Shown here piece after piece: positions 16,605 to 30,400 of a stretch of DNA of 64,000 nucleotides (within the stretch, counting starts at the first letter, position 1; each line of letters opens with the position of its first letter). The position numbers and the translations under genes are program-made. This DNA comes from Methanoregula sp. GTDB taxonomy: Archaea; Halobacteriota; Methanomicrobia; Methanomicrobiales; Methanospirillaceae. The notes below the pieces were generated by a model. The model was not told where the DNA came from and searched no databases. It saw only the letters and a program-made list of their open reading frames with translations. The stretch covers positions 1 through 64,000 of the forward strand of contig JAUYTV010000016.1 in assembly GCA_030694985.1 (NCBI GenBank), in the 5' to 3' direction.

Positions 16605-18458
16605 ATGGCACATGAGAAAGTTTTAGGAATTGATCTGGGAACAACGTATTCCTGTATGTCGATTATGGAAGCGGGAAAACCAATTGTTATCCCGAATTCT
16701 GAAGGCGGGCGAACAACAGCATCGGTAGTTGCCTTTACAAAAGAAGGCGAACGGTTAGTCGGTAGTCTGGCAAAGCGGCAGGCTGTCACAAACCCGATGC
16801 GGACAATCCAGTCCATCAAGCGGAAGATGGGCACTACTGAAAAGATCAAGATTGATGACAAGAATTACACACCGCAGGAAATATCATCGATGATTCTGCA
16901 AAAACTAAAAGTTGATGCAGAGGCGTATCTTGGCGAGAAAATTACTAAAGCGGTAGTCACAGTCCCGGCATATTTCAATGATGCCCAGCGGCAGGCAACC
17001 AAGGATGCCGGCAAGATCGCCGGATTGGATGTAATGCGTATCATCAATGAGCCTACCGCAAGCGCGCTTGCGTATGGCATTGACAAGGAACAGGATGCAA
17101 CTGTTCTTGTCTACGATCTCGGTGGCGGCACGTTTGATGTCTCCATCCTCACGCTCGGAGACGGCGTCTTTGAAGTAAAATCCACTGCAGGTAACAATCA
17201 TCTTGGTGGCGACGACTTCGATCAGCGGGTTACCGATTATCTTGTTGAGGAGTTTAAGAAGAAAGAGGGTATCGACCTGCGCACGGATCCGTATGCCATG
17301 CAGCGCCTGCGCGATGCTTCGGAGAATGCAAAGATTGAACTCTCGCAGCGACAGAGCACCAACATCAACCTGCCCTACATCACGCAGGACAAGAGTGGCC
17401 CGAAGTTTTTGAACATCGACCTCACCAAGGCAAAACTCGAACAGCTGATCGGCGATCTGGTTGAATCCACTGTTGGCCCGGTCAAGCAGGCACTCAGTGA
17501 TGCAAAACTTGAGCCAAAGGATATAGACCACGTCCTGCTCGTAGGAGGATCAACCCGTGTCCCGCTCGTTCAGGATACCGTTAAAAAACTTCTCGGAAAA
17601 GAACCCGACAAGGGACTTAACCCGGATGAATGCGTGGCACTTGGTGCCGGTATACAGGGCGCTGTACTGACAGGAGAGACAAAAGATATTGTTCTGTTGG
17701 ATGTCACACCGCTCACTCTTGGTATCGAGACTTTAGGCGGCATTGCAACAAAACTCATTGAGCGCAATACAACAATCCCTACACGGAAAAGCCAGATATT
17801 CTCAACTGCTGCTGATGGCCAGACCAGTGTTGAGATTCATGTAGTCCAGGGCGAACGTGCGCTTGCAAAAGACAACTTCACACTCGGCAAATTCCAGTTG
17901 ACCGGCATTCCCCCGGCTCCTCGCGGTATTCCACAGGTAGAAGTTACGTTCGATATCGATTCGAACGGTATCATCCATGTATCTGCAAAGGACCTTGGCA
18001 CCGGTAACCAGCAGAACATCTCCATCAAAGGCGACAAAAAACTCTCTGATGAAGACATCAAGAAGATGATGGACGCAGCAAAGACGTTTGAGAGTGAGGA
18101 TAAACAGAAACGTGATGAGATCGAGCTGCACAACCAGGCCGACACGGCAGTCTTTACTGCCGAAAAGATGCTCAAAGAGAGTGGTGACAAGATAGAACCT
18201 GAAGACAAAACAAAGATTGAAGAGTGTGCTGCGGCTGTGAAAAAAGCATTGGCAGATGACAATATCGATGAGATCAAGAAGTCCATGGAAGCACTCACCG
18301 AAGCAGTATATGCTGTGACAACCAAGATCTACCAGAAGGTTCAGGCAGAACAGGCAGCTCAACAGGAACAGTCTGCTGGTGCCGGTTCTCCGAAAAACCC
18401 TGATACCAAAGAGGATGACAATGTCGTCAATGCCGATTACAAGGTAAAAGAAGAGTGA
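16605..18458 (+). CDS. dnaK: Molecular chaperone DnaK (Hsp70)
   Basis: This is an ATP-dependent chaperone of 617 residues. The nucleotide-binding domain starts [13 protein letters not shown] and contains [14 protein letters not shown] and [14 protein letters not shown]. The interdomain linker is [15 protein letters not shown]. The substrate-binding domain and a helical lid follow, and an acidic Gln/Ala-rich tail ends VKEE. A clear GGAGAT precedes the ATG by eight bases. The gene sits between grpE and dnaJ with very short gaps, so the three proteins are made together. Confidence 0.98.
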   Translation: MAHEKVLGIDLGTTYSCMSIMEAGKPIVIPNSEGGRTTASVVAFTKEGERLVGSLAKRQAVTNPMRTIQSIKRKMGTTEKIKIDDKNYTPQEISSMILQKLKVDAEAYLGEKITKAVVTVPAYFNDAQRQATKDAGKIAGLDVMRIINEPTASALAYGIDKEQDATVLVYDLGGGTFDVSILTLGDGVFEVKSTAGNNHLGGDDFDQRVTDYLVEEFKKKEGIDLRTDPYAMQRLRDASENAKIELSQRQSTNINLPYITQDKSGPKFLNIDLTKAKLEQLIGDLVESTVGPVKQALSDAKLEPKDIDHVLLVGGSTRVPLVQDTVKKLLGKEPDKGLNPDECVALGAGIQGAVLTGETKDIVLLDVTPLTLGIETLGGIATKLIERNTTIPTRKSQIFSTAADGQTSVEIHVVQGERALAKDNFTLGKFQLTGIPPAPRGIPQVEVTFDIDSNGIIHVSAKDLGTGNQQNISIKGDKKLSDEDIKKMMDAAKTFESEDKQKRDEIELHNQADTAVFTAEKMLKESGDKIEPEDKTKIEECAAAVKKALADDNIDEIKKSMEALTEAVYAVTTKIYQKVQAEQAAQQEQSAGAGSPKNPDTKEDDNVVNADYKVKEE

Positions 18459-18466
18459 ATTAAATT

Positions 18467-19591
18467 ATGGGCGCAGGAGATTACTATGAGACTTTAGGCA
18501 TACCACGGAATGCCGATGAAAAAGAAGTAAAGAAAGCCTACCGCAACCTCGCCCGTAAATATCACCCGGATGTCTGCAAAGAACCGGGAGCCGAAGAGAA
18601 GTTCAAGAAGATCAACGAAGCCTACAGTGTCCTTTCCGATGAACAAAAGAAAGGCCAGTATGATAACATGGGTCACGAGACATTCACCAATGCCTCAAAA
18701 GGCTCCTATACCGGCGGAGGGCATGGCGGCGGAGGATTCTCTTCTGACTTCTCCGGTTTTGGGGATATTTTTGATTTTTTTGGTGGCGGACAGCGGCGCT
18801 CAGGCCCTCAACCGGGCGCTGACCTTCTCATGCGCATCCAGATCCGGCTTGAGGATGCAGTTTCTGGAATGGATCGCGAGATAGAAGTAATGCATACCGA
18901 ACCGTGCACTACCTGCAGTGGATCCGGCAGCGAGACCAAACGACTCAACACATGTCCCCGCTGCGGGGGAACCGGTCAGATGCGACAGACTGCCAATTCA
19001 GCCTTTGGCCAGTTTGTCCGCATGACGCCCTGCACCCAGTGTGGTGGAAAAGGAAAAATCCCTGAGAAGGTTTGTAAAACCTGCCGGGGTTCCGGTCATA
19101 CCCGCGTCAAGAGAAAAGTATCTGTACATATTCCGGCGGGGATTGACAATGGCATGCGGCTTCGCATGGAAGGGTATGGAGAAGCCGGTGATTACGGGGC
19201 TGCAAATGGAGACTTGTTCATCGAAGTGTATGTCCAGACCCATGACCGGTTTGTGAGAACTGGCGATAACCTTGAGACCACAATTGAGATAAGCCCGGCT
19301 CAGGCAGCTCTTGGAACATCTGTAGAGATCGAAACCATTGACAAACGTCATATCGATCTCAAAGTCCCAGCAGGAATACAGTATAATTCGGCATTAAAAC
19401 TTGGTGGCGAAGGAGTGAAACGTCGCGGGCATCCCGGGGATTTGCTCGTAAGAGTAAAAATTGTTACGCCAAAATCCATGAGTGGTGAACAGAGAGATCT
19501 TTACCAGAAACTTGCCGATCTCGAAGGCAGTTCCAATTCTGGCGGGGGATTTTTCTCAGGCATCATGGGAAAGAAAAAAGGAAAACATTAG
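18467..19591 (+). CDS. dnaJ: Chaperone protein DnaJ
   Basis: This is a 374-residue Hsp40 that stimulates DnaK. The J-domain carries HPD in [10 protein letters not shown] (about residues 28-37). A Gly/Phe-rich linker follows (about 75-110). Four zinc motifs follow in order: [24 protein letters not shown] and CKTCRGSG. The C-terminal substrate-binding domains complete a full type I DnaJ. It is the third gene of the operon, and an oligo-T run follows. Confidence 0.97.
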   Translation: MGAGDYYETLGIPRNADEKEVKKAYRNLARKYHPDVCKEPGAEEKFKKINEAYSVLSDEQKKGQYDNMGHETFTNASKGSYTGGGHGGGGFSSDFSGFGDIFDFFGGGQRRSGPQPGADLLMRIQIRLEDAVSGMDREIEVMHTEPCTTCSGSGSETKRLNTCPRCGGTGQMRQTANSAFGQFVRMTPCTQCGGKGKIPEKVCKTCRGSGHTRVKRKVSVHIPAGIDNGMRLRMEGYGEAGDYGAANGDLFIEVYVQTHDRFVRTGDNLETTIEISPAQAALGTSVEIETIDKRHIDLKVPAGIQYNSALKLGGEGVKRRGHPGDLLVRVKIVTPKSMSGEQRDLYQKLADLEGSSNSGGGFFSGIMGKKKGKH

Positions 19592-19605
19592 TAAATTTTT
19601 CACTC

Positions 19606-19620
19606 CAGCTTTTTTTTCTT
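19606..19620 (+). terminator. T-rich terminator after dnaJ
   Basis: A run of eight Ts (19610-19617), followed by C and TT, begins about 19 bases after the dnaJ stop. This fits an archaeal oligo-T terminator before the next gene. Confidence 0.5.
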
Positions 19621-19666
19621 AATTTTTACGCACTTATTTTTAGTTCCTGCATGTAATGGGATAAGG

Positions 19667-20635
19667 ATGAAGCTGCTCTTTGAGCTTTCTGGAGAGAATC
19701 CAACACTGCCCTTTGCAGAACTTGCCTGTGTCGGTACTATTCTTGAGGAGCGCCTGCAGGTTGCTGTTGTAAATTGTCCGTTCCCTGAAAATGCAAAACG
19801 ACTTGCTATGACACAGGTAGTGCTCGAATATCTTGGGGACTGTGAACCCCAAATTCCGGCATTTAAAAATTTACTCAAAGAACTGGCAATCACTACAAAC
19901 CACACATTTTCCGGCAGGGCAAAAAAAATCCATGGGGGGTTACATGAACACAATCCCTCATCGCAACGGGAGTTCGAACGGTTAATCGGGGATATGATAT
20001 CAGGACCTGTATCTTTAAACAACCCGGAGACTGAATACCGTGCAATCCTTTCTGAAGACAAATGTTATTTTGGAAAAGTCCTCTTCCCGATTAACCGTTC
20101 CGGTTATGATGCGAGAAATCCAGGGAAGCGAGATTTTTTTCACCCGGGTGTGATGATGCCAAGAATGGCGCGGACGCTGGCAAATATCGCAGGAGTTCAG
20201 GTTGGGGATCGTGTTCTCGATCCATTCTGCGGTACTGGTGGAATTCTTATTGAAGCAGATCTGCTGGGCGCAACTGCAATTGGCAGTGATTTTGATCCAT
20301 TGATGGTGCAGGGAAGCCGGCAGAATATTTTACAATCTTTACTGATGCTTGCTGATGCAACTCAGTTACCGTTTCAGGATCATTCGATCGATTCTGTTGT
20401 CACTGATCTACCCTATGGTCAGTCTGTCTGTATTAAAAAAGCAGACACTATGGATAACCTCTATGCCAAAGCACTGGATGAGATCGCCCGCGTCTTAAAA
20501 ATTGGACGGAGGGCGGTTGTTGTAACACATAAGGATATTTCCGGCATTGCCCGGCAACACATGACAATCCTTGAACAGCATAAACAGCGCGTGCACAAGA
20601 GTCTGACCCGGCATGTTCTTGTGCTTAGCCATTAA
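19667..20635 (+). CDS. tRNA (guanine(10)-N2)-methyltransferase, TrmG10-like
   Basis: This is a 322-residue enzyme with a THUMP-like N-terminal half and a C-terminal Rossmann methyltransferase. The SAM-binding motif is LDPFCGTGGILIEADLLG, followed by GSDFDPLM. The catalytic loop is TDLPYGQS, a DxPYG variant of the usual DPPYG. This arrangement fits the archaeal Trm-G10/Trm11 enzymes that methylate N2 of G10 in tRNA. The start ATG at 19667 lies 75 bases after dnaJ, beyond an oligo-T run, so it probably has its own promoter. Confidence 0.87.
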   Translation: MKLLFELSGENPTLPFAELACVGTILEERLQVAVVNCPFPENAKRLAMTQVVLEYLGDCEPQIPAFKNLLKELAITTNHTFSGRAKKIHGGLHEHNPSSQREFERLIGDMISGPVSLNNPETEYRAILSEDKCYFGKVLFPINRSGYDARNPGKRDFFHPGVMMPRMARTLANIAGVQVGDRVLDPFCGTGGILIEADLLGATAIGSDFDPLMVQGSRQNILQSLLMLADATQLPFQDHSIDSVVTDLPYGQSVCIKKADTMDNLYAKALDEIARVLKIGRRAVVVTHKDISGIARQHMTILEQHKQRVHKSLTRHVLVLSH

Positions 20636-20696
20636 TTCACCCGTGTATTTTAAGAATTATTTATGATGGATCCACGCCAGATATGATACAGTTGTT

Positions 20697-21344
20697 ATGT
20701 ACGTTAAAAAAATAATCCACACGGGATTTTTCGTTTTTCTTCTCGTCATTCTTTGCTCCATGCCGGTACTGGCATATTCTCCTGATGCCACTGACTTGTA
20801 CGCACAGGGAAACCTCCTGATGAAAAATAAAAATTACACCCAGGCTGTCGCTGCATATGAAAAAGCTACTTCAATTGCCCCGGATTATTACGAAGCATGG
20901 AATAGCAAAGCTGATGCCTTAAACCGGGCACAACTTTTTAAAGACGCACTCTCTGCATCAGATAAATCCCTGTCTTTGAATCCTGAATATGCGCAGGGAT
21001 GGATCAACCGTGGCTATATCCTCTACAATCTTGGCAGGACTGATGACGAACTGAAAGCCTATGAAAAGGCAATATCCCTCGATCCATCAAATCCTGAGGC
21101 ATGGTTCAACAAAGGCTATTCCCTTGCAGGTATGAAACGGTATAATGAGGCTATTTCCGTATTTGATAAAGTCCAGTCACTCGATCCCAACTATCCGAAT
21201 CTTGCCGCAAACCGGCGGATTGCAGAACAGAGCCGCGATGCAGCTGTGCCGTGGTATGTTAAAAACGCACTCACTTTAGGAATTATTGCCCTTTTTGCCG
21301 TTGGGGCAATCGCGTGGTTTGTTTCGGTAAGGAAAGAATACTAA
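20697..21344 (+). CDS. Secreted, membrane-anchored TPR protein
   Basis: The product is 215 residues. A signal peptide (about 1-26, ending PVLA) precedes roughly four TPR units of 34 residues (for example AWFNKGYSLAGMKRYNEAIS). A C-terminal membrane helix (about 185-208) ends in RKEY. The TPR domain would therefore be extracellular and tethered at the C-terminus. It converges tail-to-tail on the giant TPR gene (72 bases apart). Its repeats follow the same consensus, so the two could be related by duplication, but this one has targeting signals that the giant protein lacks. Confidence 0.85.
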   Translation: MYVKKIIHTGFFVFLLVILCSMPVLAYSPDATDLYAQGNLLMKNKNYTQAVAAYEKATSIAPDYYEAWNSKADALNRAQLFKDALSASDKSLSLNPEYAQGWINRGYILYNLGRTDDELKAYEKAISLDPSNPEAWFNKGYSLAGMKRYNEAISVFDKVQSLDPNYPNLAANRRIAEQSRDAAVPWYVKNALTLGIIALFAVGAIAWFVSVRKEY

Positions 21345-21415
21345 TCTTTTCACACTTCCCGTTGCCCTTACGAAAAAAAGATACAGTGAGTCATAATAAT
21401 GGTGCTTTAACCGGA

Positions 21416-24400
21416 TTACCGGGATTTTTCGTAACAGATCTGTGCATCCTCATGCTTGCCGATCGTATCTAATATTCCTCCAATATCCTTCCAAATCTCT
21501 TTTCTGGATGCATCCAGCTCCAGCGCATGCTTGAATACTGTAAGGGCATCCTGGTATTGTTCCATCTCTTTTAAGGAGCGTCCCTTGTGGATCCATGCAT
21601 CCACAAATTCCGGCTGGAGGGTGATCATATCAGAGTATGCCTCCACTGCCTCATCATACCGTCCCAGTGCATCAAGCGCACTACCTTTAGTAAAGTGGGC
21701 GATAGAAAAGGTTGGATCGATTGATATCGCCCGGTCGTATGAGTCCAAAGCATCCTTATCCTTATTCTGACCTGCCAGTGACATTCCATGACGAGTCCAG
21801 CCAACAACATTTTCGGGATTGATTTCAAGGCCCTGTTCATATGCAGATTGTGCTTCTTTAAATTTCCCCAAATCATAAAAGGCATTACCTTTGCCTATCC
21901 ACGCATCTGCTAATGTATCGTCGTGCTCCAGTGCCCGGTTAAAAGCATCGATGGCATCACGTGCCATACCCAGTTCAGCCAGGGCAACACCTTTGTGAGC
22001 AAATGTAGATGCTACATGATCAATCTCAAGTGCCCGGTCATAGGACTGGATAGCTTCCCGGAACTGCTCAAGTGTTGCATATGCAATACCACGGTACGCA
22101 AAAATTTCCGCAGAGCGGGGCTTGTTCTCAAGCGCATGGTTGTATGCGGTGATCGCAGCATCAACATTACCCTGTTCTGCGTATGCTCTTCCCATCCAGA
22201 AAAATGCAGGAGCGCAGGTAGGAGAACATTCGATTGCGTGTTCGAATGCGGAAATGGCCCATTCATAATTACCCAGTGAGAAATATGCTCTTCCATTTTC
22301 ATAAAGCGCATCAGCAAATCCGGGATTAATTGCCAGTAACCGATCGAATGCGACAATTGCATCTTTAAAATTCTCATTACGTATCAGGGCACGTCCTTTT
22401 TCGTAGAGTGCCTCTTCAGAATCAGGTTTTATTGCAAGTGCCGAATCAAAAGCAGCGATCGCATCACCATACCGTTTAATCCGGGCAAGGGCAATTCCTT
22501 TGTACTGGAATGCTTCATAGTACCGGGTATTAAGGGTCAACGCTTTTTCAAATAAGGCAATTGCTTCATCATACTGTTCCCGGTGAACCAGTGCAACACC
22601 CTTGTGATAAAACGCCTCGGGATATGCAGGCTGGCGTTCCAGAGCCAAATCAAAGGCATCAGCCGCTTCTGTGTACCGTTTCAGCTGGATCAGGGCAATG
22701 CCACGGTATAAATATGGAACCTCGTAGGCAGGGTCAATTGCAACCGCACGATCATAGCAGTCCAGTGCTGAATCGTAACTGCCCAGATTTGTCTCGGCAA
22801 TACCGCGATAGAGCCATGAATCAGCGTAAGTCCCGTTTTGTGCAAGCGCTTTATCAAAAGCGCTGATGGCCTCATGATACATTGAAAGCCCGGACAGTGC
22901 TTGTCCTTTCTGGAAGTATGCTTCAGCGCACCTGGGCCGGTGTGACAGGGCCGCATCCAGGTTTCTAATCGCATCCTGGTACCTTCCCAGACGGACATTT
23001 GATACACCGAGATTGTAATGTGCCTGTGCATCTTTGTTATCGATACCCAGTGCCTTGTTATAGCAGTTGATCGCGTCCTGCTCTTTATGCAATGCTGAAA
23101 GGGCAATACCTTTTCCGGTCCAGATCATCGCAGCTGTCGGACGGATACGCAGTGCAGGATCAAATGCTGCAATTGCATCTTCATACCGTCTAAGTCGGAT
23201 AAGTGCCCGCCCTTTCTGGTACAGGGCATCAATATTTTTCGGTTCGATCAAGATCGCATTTTCAAACGATTGTGTTGCCTCTTTGTACATTCCCAGTTGG
23301 AAGAGCGAACGTCCCTTATTAAAGAAGGCAAGCGTATAATCGGGACGTATCTCAAGCGCCCGGGCAAATGCTTCAATCGCATCATCGTATCCTCCGAGAG
23401 CATAGAGTGCACTACCTTTCAGGTACCATGCCTCTGCATTGGACTGGTCGATCTTCAATGTCCTGACATAAGCTTCAATCGCATCATTATATCGCGTAAG
23501 TCCGGCCAGAGCCCGCCCGCGATGCAGCCATCCGTCGATCGATTGCGGGTCAATCTGGAGCATGCGATCGAACGCAACAATTGCATCAGTCTGCCGCCCG
23601 ATAGCAGCCAGGGATAAACCTTTGTTGTAATGTGCCAGAGCATTGCCTGCATCAAGATCAATGTTTTTGTTAAATGCGATGATGGCATCTTCGTGCCGTC
23701 CCAGATGCGCAAGTGCAAGCCCTTTATCATAATATACCGCAGCGTAATTTTTCTCGATCGCTAATGCTTTATCGAATGTTTTTACCGCTTCGCGATACAT
23801 GCCAAGTGATGAAAGTGATCGGCCCTTGTCATAGAACGCTTCTCCAAATGCAGGATCAATTTCCAGTGCCAGATCATGCTCTTTTGCTGCTTCTTCAAAC
23901 CTGCCAAGATGATAGAGGGCCTTTCCTTTGAAATGATGAGTTTGTGCATGTGCAGGATCGAGCGAGAGCGCACGGTTGTATACAGTGATTGCTTCTTTTG
24001 TCCGGTTGAGAATATCCAAAGAACGGGCCTTGTTATAAACGGCGGCAAAACTATCAGGCTGGAGACTCAGGCATTGATCGAATGCCACTATGGCTTTTTC
24101 ATGCCGGTTGATCCTTGCAAGGATAAGAGCCAGTTCCAGCCATGCAGCCGGATTTTCCGGAGTAAGTGTGAGCAGATGCTCGTAGGATTCTGCGGACTTG
24201 GCATAGTCTCCTGCTTCAGATAATGCAGCAGACCGATAATAGAGTGTACCGGTATTATCTGGATCTGATTCAAGTGATTCATCCAGTGACCGGACCGCTT
24301 CTGAAAACTTTTTGAGATGGAACAAGGCAAGACCTTTTTCATATAATGCAATCGCATCTCCGGGTTTGAGTTGGATGGCCCGATTAAATGCCAAAATGGC

Positions 24401-27400
24401 GTCATCCATCTTCCCAAGAAGAGCATAAGCCATACCCTGTTCAAGGAATGCCCGGTAAGAGTCCGGGTTATACGAAGTGGCATGGGAAAAAGCATCGATT
24501 GCTTCTCCGTAATGCTTGAGATGCAGGAGTACTGAACCTTTCTCTGTCCAGATATCGGGATCTGTCGCATTCAGGTTAAGAGCTGCATTAAAAGCAACTC
24601 CGGCTTCTTCGTACCTGCCAACGATAACCAGAGAGAGTCCCTGTTCATAGGGGGGTTCAAACCGCTCTGGAAGATGGGCAGCTGCGGCTCCAAGGATTTC
24701 TGCAGATTCTGCATATCTTTCAAGATGGACGAGCGCACGTCCTTTTTCAAAGAGTATTTCGCCGTTATCCGGCTCGCGGCCCAGTGCAATGTCAAATATA
24801 TGAATGGCGTCTTCATATTTTTCCAGCCGTGCTAATGTTCTTCCCTCTAAAAAGAGGAGGGAGATATTGTATGGATCACCGTTCCGGGCACGCTCAAATG
24901 CAACAACTGCCTCATTATCCATGCCCAGATGCTCATAAGCGATACCGGTATGGTACCATGCACCAACATGTTCAGGTTCGTACGAGAGCATCCCTGCCAA
25001 TGCAGTGATCTCTTCGTCATATCGCCCGAGTTCTTCGAGAGCAAGCCCATTTTCCAGATACGCCTTAACAAAACCGGGATCGCAGGCAATCGTCCGGTCA
25101 AATGAGTGTGTGGCATTTTCATACCGGTGTAAAGCCACATATGCACGACCTAAGGCAAAGTGTCCATCCCGCCTGCTGTCATCAAGAGAGAGAGCCTGTA
25201 AAAATGCCACAATTGCTTCATCATACCGTAATAACCGGAAAAGTGCACAGCCTTTTTCGAAAAATGAACCATACACTTTTGGATCAAAACCGATCGCCTT
25301 TTCAAATGCTGCTGCTGCTTTCTCAAACTGGCTGGTTTTAGACAGGGCAAGACCTTTGTTATACCAGACATCATAGTTGCCACCGTCAAGACTGATGGCA
25401 GAGTCAAATGCCAAAATTGCATCTTTGAATTTTTTTGTGTGTGAGAGTGCAATACCCTTGTAATAATAGGCCGGGGCATATGAGGCATTAACAGACAGTC
25501 CCTTATCAAAGGCTTTTACGGCTTCTTTGTAATGGGAAAGACGGAGGTTTGCAAGGCCTGTGTCAAAAAATGCAGTGGCAAAATGCGGATCGATTCCCGT
25601 TGCACGTTCAAATGCTGTGATTGCATCGGTATCCCGTTCTAACCGGGTTAAGGCTACACCTTTGTCATAACAGGCATTGGCAAATTTCGGATTAATGGCA
25701 AGAGCACGATCATACGATAAGACGGCTTCATCAAATCTGCCCAGTTCAAAGAGGGCAATTCCACGGTCATACCACCCGTTTGCTGACACGGGCTTGAGCT
25801 CGAGGGCACGGGTTAGTGCATCCACTGCGGGTTCAAACTCCCCTGTCGAGAGATGTGCGCTTCCTTTCTTAAACCATCCTGGGGCACATGCAGGATCTGC
25901 TGACAGCACCCGCTCAAAACATTCTATTGCTTCCCTAGTTCTTACCAGTTCAAGATAGGATTTGCCCTTCCTGTACCATGCTGTGCTGTTCTCAGGTTCC
26001 AGTGCAAGAGCCCGGTCAAATGATTCTAACGATTCTGCGTACCGCTCACATTCATACAGAGCACTTCCTTTCAGAATCCAGACTTCTGATCGGTTATTCT
26101 CACGATCCAGGGCAGATTCAATCGGGACAAGTGCATCAGTAAACCTGTGAAGTTTTGTTAAGGCGAGTGCCCGCTGGTACATAACCGTTGCATCTTCAGG
26201 TGTCAGATCAAGCATCTTGTCAAATACCTGCAGGGCATTTTCATATTTGCCAAGCTGTGCATATGCAAGGCCGGACTGGTAAATCGCATCGTAAATCGAA
26301 GAATCCTGTGTAACTGCTGCTTTAAATTCCCGGATTGCTTTTTCGTATTTTCCTGTTGCGTTCAGTGCGAGACCCTTCTGGTAATGTGCCCCGGCATGTT
26401 CAGGAAGATATTCAAGAGTATAATCGAATGATTTGATCGCTTCAGTATAGTTTAAAAGACGGGCATACGCAAGTCCTTTTCCAAAGGCTGCGTCAGCGAA
26501 TGTTGAGTCCAGTGATAACGCGAGATCATAGGATGTGATGGCAGCTTCATCCTGTCCGAGTGCAAAGTGTGCCTCGCCTTTACCAAATGCGGCATGCGCA
26601 TCCTTTGGATTTAGTTTCAGTGTCTTTGTAAATGCATCAACAACCCCGTTAAAATCCCTAAGTAAAGTCTGTACCTGTCCTTTCTCAAACCATGTTGCCG
26701 GATCATCCGGTGCAATTTCGATCGAACGATTCAGGGAATTTAATGCATCCGAATATCGGTCAATGACAAGGAGTGCGTGAGCCCGGTTCGCATGAACCTG
26801 TGCGTCATCCAGACCAAGAGCGATTGCCTTATCAAAAGCAACAACGGCTTCTTCATACCTTTCAAGGGTAGCAAGAATGAGTCCTTTCTGATAAGCGGCA
26901 TCCGTGAGATGAGGGTTGAATTCAAGGGTACGATCGAATGCAGTAAGGGCATCTTCAAACCGGTGAAGATTTGTTAAAGCGAGCGCCCGTTGGTACAGAA
27001 TCGTTGCATCGGCAGGTGTTATTTCCAGCATCTGGTCAAAAGCACGGAGGGCATTTTCATGTTTGCCAAGCTGGACATAGGCAAAACCAGACTGGTAGAT
27101 CGCATCATGAATTGAAGAATCATGTGTCAGCGCAGTCTTGAATTCCTTGATCGCCCGATCGTATTTTCCGATTTTATTCAGTGCAAGACCTTTCTGGTAA
27201 TGTGCACCTGCATGTCCAGGAATATATTCAAGAGTATAATCGAATGCTTTGATAGCTTCCTGATAATTTAAAAGACGGGCAAGGGCGAGTCCTTTTCCAT
27301 AGGCTGCGTCAGCGAATGTGGAATCCAGAGATAACGCGAGATCATAGGCAGTGATTGCGTCATCATCCCGCTCAAGCCTGAACAGTGCCTCGCCTTTTCC

Positions 27401-30400
27401 AAACAATGCATGAGCATCCTTTGGACTCAGTTCCAGTGTTTTTTCAAAAGCACCAACTGCGCCATTGAAATCCTCAAGGAATGCCAGTGCCTGACCTTTC
27501 TCAAACCAGGCAGCCGCATCTTTTGGTGCGAGTTCTATCGAACGATTCAAAGAACCCAATGCATCGTTATACCGCCCGGCAACCAAAAGCGCATGTCCAC
27601 GACTGAACAGGATCCGGGCGCTCTCATCTCCTATAGTAAGAGCGTGATTAAAAAGGCCTATCGCCTCATCATTCCGGCCAAGAATAAAAAGCGCCAGACC
27701 CTTGTGATAGGCAGCATTCTGTTGCCATGGGTTGAGTTCAAGGGTGCGATCATATGCAGGAAGGGATTCTTCGTATTGTTCAAGCTGTTGAAGGGTCTCT
27801 GCTTTTTCAAACCATGCAACTGTGCATGAACTATCGTTTGCAAGTGCATTCTCAAACGCGTGTAATGCATCATCAAACAATGCCATACGGGCATACCCCT
27901 GTCCCTTGTAGTACCATGCTGCGGTATTTTGGGGGTCAATGCCCAATACTTTTTCAAAGAGAGTGATAGCATCTTCCCACCGTTTGAGGTGCATATAGGC
28001 TTTTGCCCGGAAGAACAGGGTTTTGGTATCCTGCGGTCTCGTCTTTAAGGATTTTCCCAGTGCCTCTACTGATTCTTTGAACCGGTTCAGGCGATACAGT
28101 GCATATCCCTTACAGGTGAGGATATCCGGATTGGCCTTGTCGTAATCCAGTGCATGATCAAGGGATATGACCCCATCTTCATACCTCTGAAGTTTAATGA
28201 GGGCCTCTCCCCGCGCATGGTGTGCCCGTCCATTCTCGGGATCGATAAGAAGTGCAGCATCAAATGCAGAAATTGAATCTTCGTGTCGTCCAACCTGTGC
28301 AAGGGCAAGACCTTTTGCCAGGAGAGATGGGGCATCATGACTGTCACTTGAAAGAGCCCGTTCAAACGATAGGATCGCTTCTGCGTAATTTCCCAGTTCA
28401 AAGAGTACAAATCCTTTTTCTGCATGAACCCTTGATGTATCAAGCCCAAGGGTGATGCTCAGGTTAAACACTTCAAGGGCAGATTCTGCCCTTTTCATCC
28501 GGGTTAAGGCAAGTCCTTTTTCATAGAGAATATGAACGGAATCGGGTTTGATGGAGAGAAATGCATCAAAGGTTTCCACTGCATTTTCGTAATTTTGCAG
28601 TATGACTAATGCTCTTCCTTTGCCGCACAAGGCGTCACTATTTACCGGGTTGAGCTCAAGCGTACGATCAAATGATTCCACAGCATCTTTTTCATGATTT
28701 AACTTTGCCTGTGCCTTGCCCTTATACAAAAATGCACGTTCGCATGCAGGATCAAGCAAGTTGACCCGATCATAAGACTGAATTGCATTATCATATAATC
28801 CCAGTTTATCCAATGCACGTGCCTCACCATAGAGCGCAGTAACCTCTTTTTGATCTTCAGCAATTACCCTGCCGAATGCATCAGCTGCATCCTTATAGCG
28901 TTCCAGTTTAAAAAGTGCCCGTCCCTTCTCGCGATATGCAGGGAAAAAATCAGGAATCAGGCTGTTTGCCTGTTCAAAAGCTGCGACAGATCCGGAAAAA
29001 TTACCAAGACGGTACAATGCGATACCTTTGTAATAGAAGGCCTCCCCAAATTCGGGCTGGTTGACCAGAGCCTGATCGAACGAGCCTGCCGCATCAGAAG
29101 GAGCATCAAGACTGAGTTGTGCACGCCCTTTGTAAAACCATGAATGGGCATTGTTCGAATCGATCTCGAGTGCGTTATTGTAAGACAGGATTGCTTCCTG
29201 GTAGCGCTCTCCGGCGGAAAGACAGAATCCTTTGATCAGCCATGCATTGGCAATCTTCGGATTTGTCTCAAGCGTTTTTGTTAGCGCATCTATGGCGTCA
29301 GCAAATTTTCCCAGTTCAGCAAGTGAGAGCCCTTTATGGTACAGGGCATCGGTGTATCCAGGATCAATATCAAGGGCCAGAGTAAATGACGAGACTGCCT
29401 CTTCGTGCTGAACCAATAATGCGTAAGAGAGTCCTTGCTGGTAAACAATATCAGCCCTCCTTGGTTCAATTTTATGGGCTGCCTCAAACACGATAATTGC
29501 ATCGGTGTAATTCTCCAGATGAGTAAGCGCCCGTCCCTTCTGGTAGAGCGTATCTGCATTATCCGGGGTAATTTCAAGAGTGATGTTGAACGAGAGCACC
29601 GCCTCTTCAAACATGCCAATTGCACATAGGGCAATTCCTTTATGGTAGAACGCCGTGGCATAACCGGGAATCAGATCGAGTACATGATCAAAGGATTCTA
29701 TTGCCTCCTTATGTTTTTCCAGATGTATGAGGGCAAGTCCTTTGTCGAAATATGCCTGTGCATTGGTCTTGTCCAGCTCGATTGTCCGGTTAAATGCAAG
29801 GACCGCCTTGTCGTATTGTTCCAGATCTAAAAATGCAACGCCTTTGCGGTACCATGCCCCTGAAAATTCCGGATTAATCTCGATTGCCCGTTCAGCAGCA
29901 GCAAGGGAATCTTCATTGCGTCCCAGATCGTGCAGTGCAAGCGCTTTGTAAAAAGCTGCATCTGCAAATTGGGGTTTAAGTTCCAGCGAGCGGTCAAAGG
30001 AGTCAAGTGCATCGCGGTAAAGGCCAAGAGTATAAAGAGACAGTCCTTTCTGGTAGACGGAAGACACATCAGTAGGAAGCAAAGAGAGTGCCCGGTCAAA
30101 TGCAGTAATTGCATCGTTATGCCTGCCGGTTTTTGCTAGTGCATAACCCCGGTTATTATGCGCCTTTTCAAAATCGGGATTAATATCGAGCGCCAAATCA
30201 AATGAAGAAACCGCATCATCATATCGCAATAGTTTTAAAAGAACGAGACCTTTATGGAAATGAGCCTCGCAAAATGCCGGGTTTAGTTCCAATGCCCGGT
30301 CGTATGATTCATTGGCTTCAGTGAAGTTCCCAAGATCGAACAAGGCCCGGCCTTTTTGATAATATGCAAAGGAGTTATGGGGGACCTCATGGATAGTACG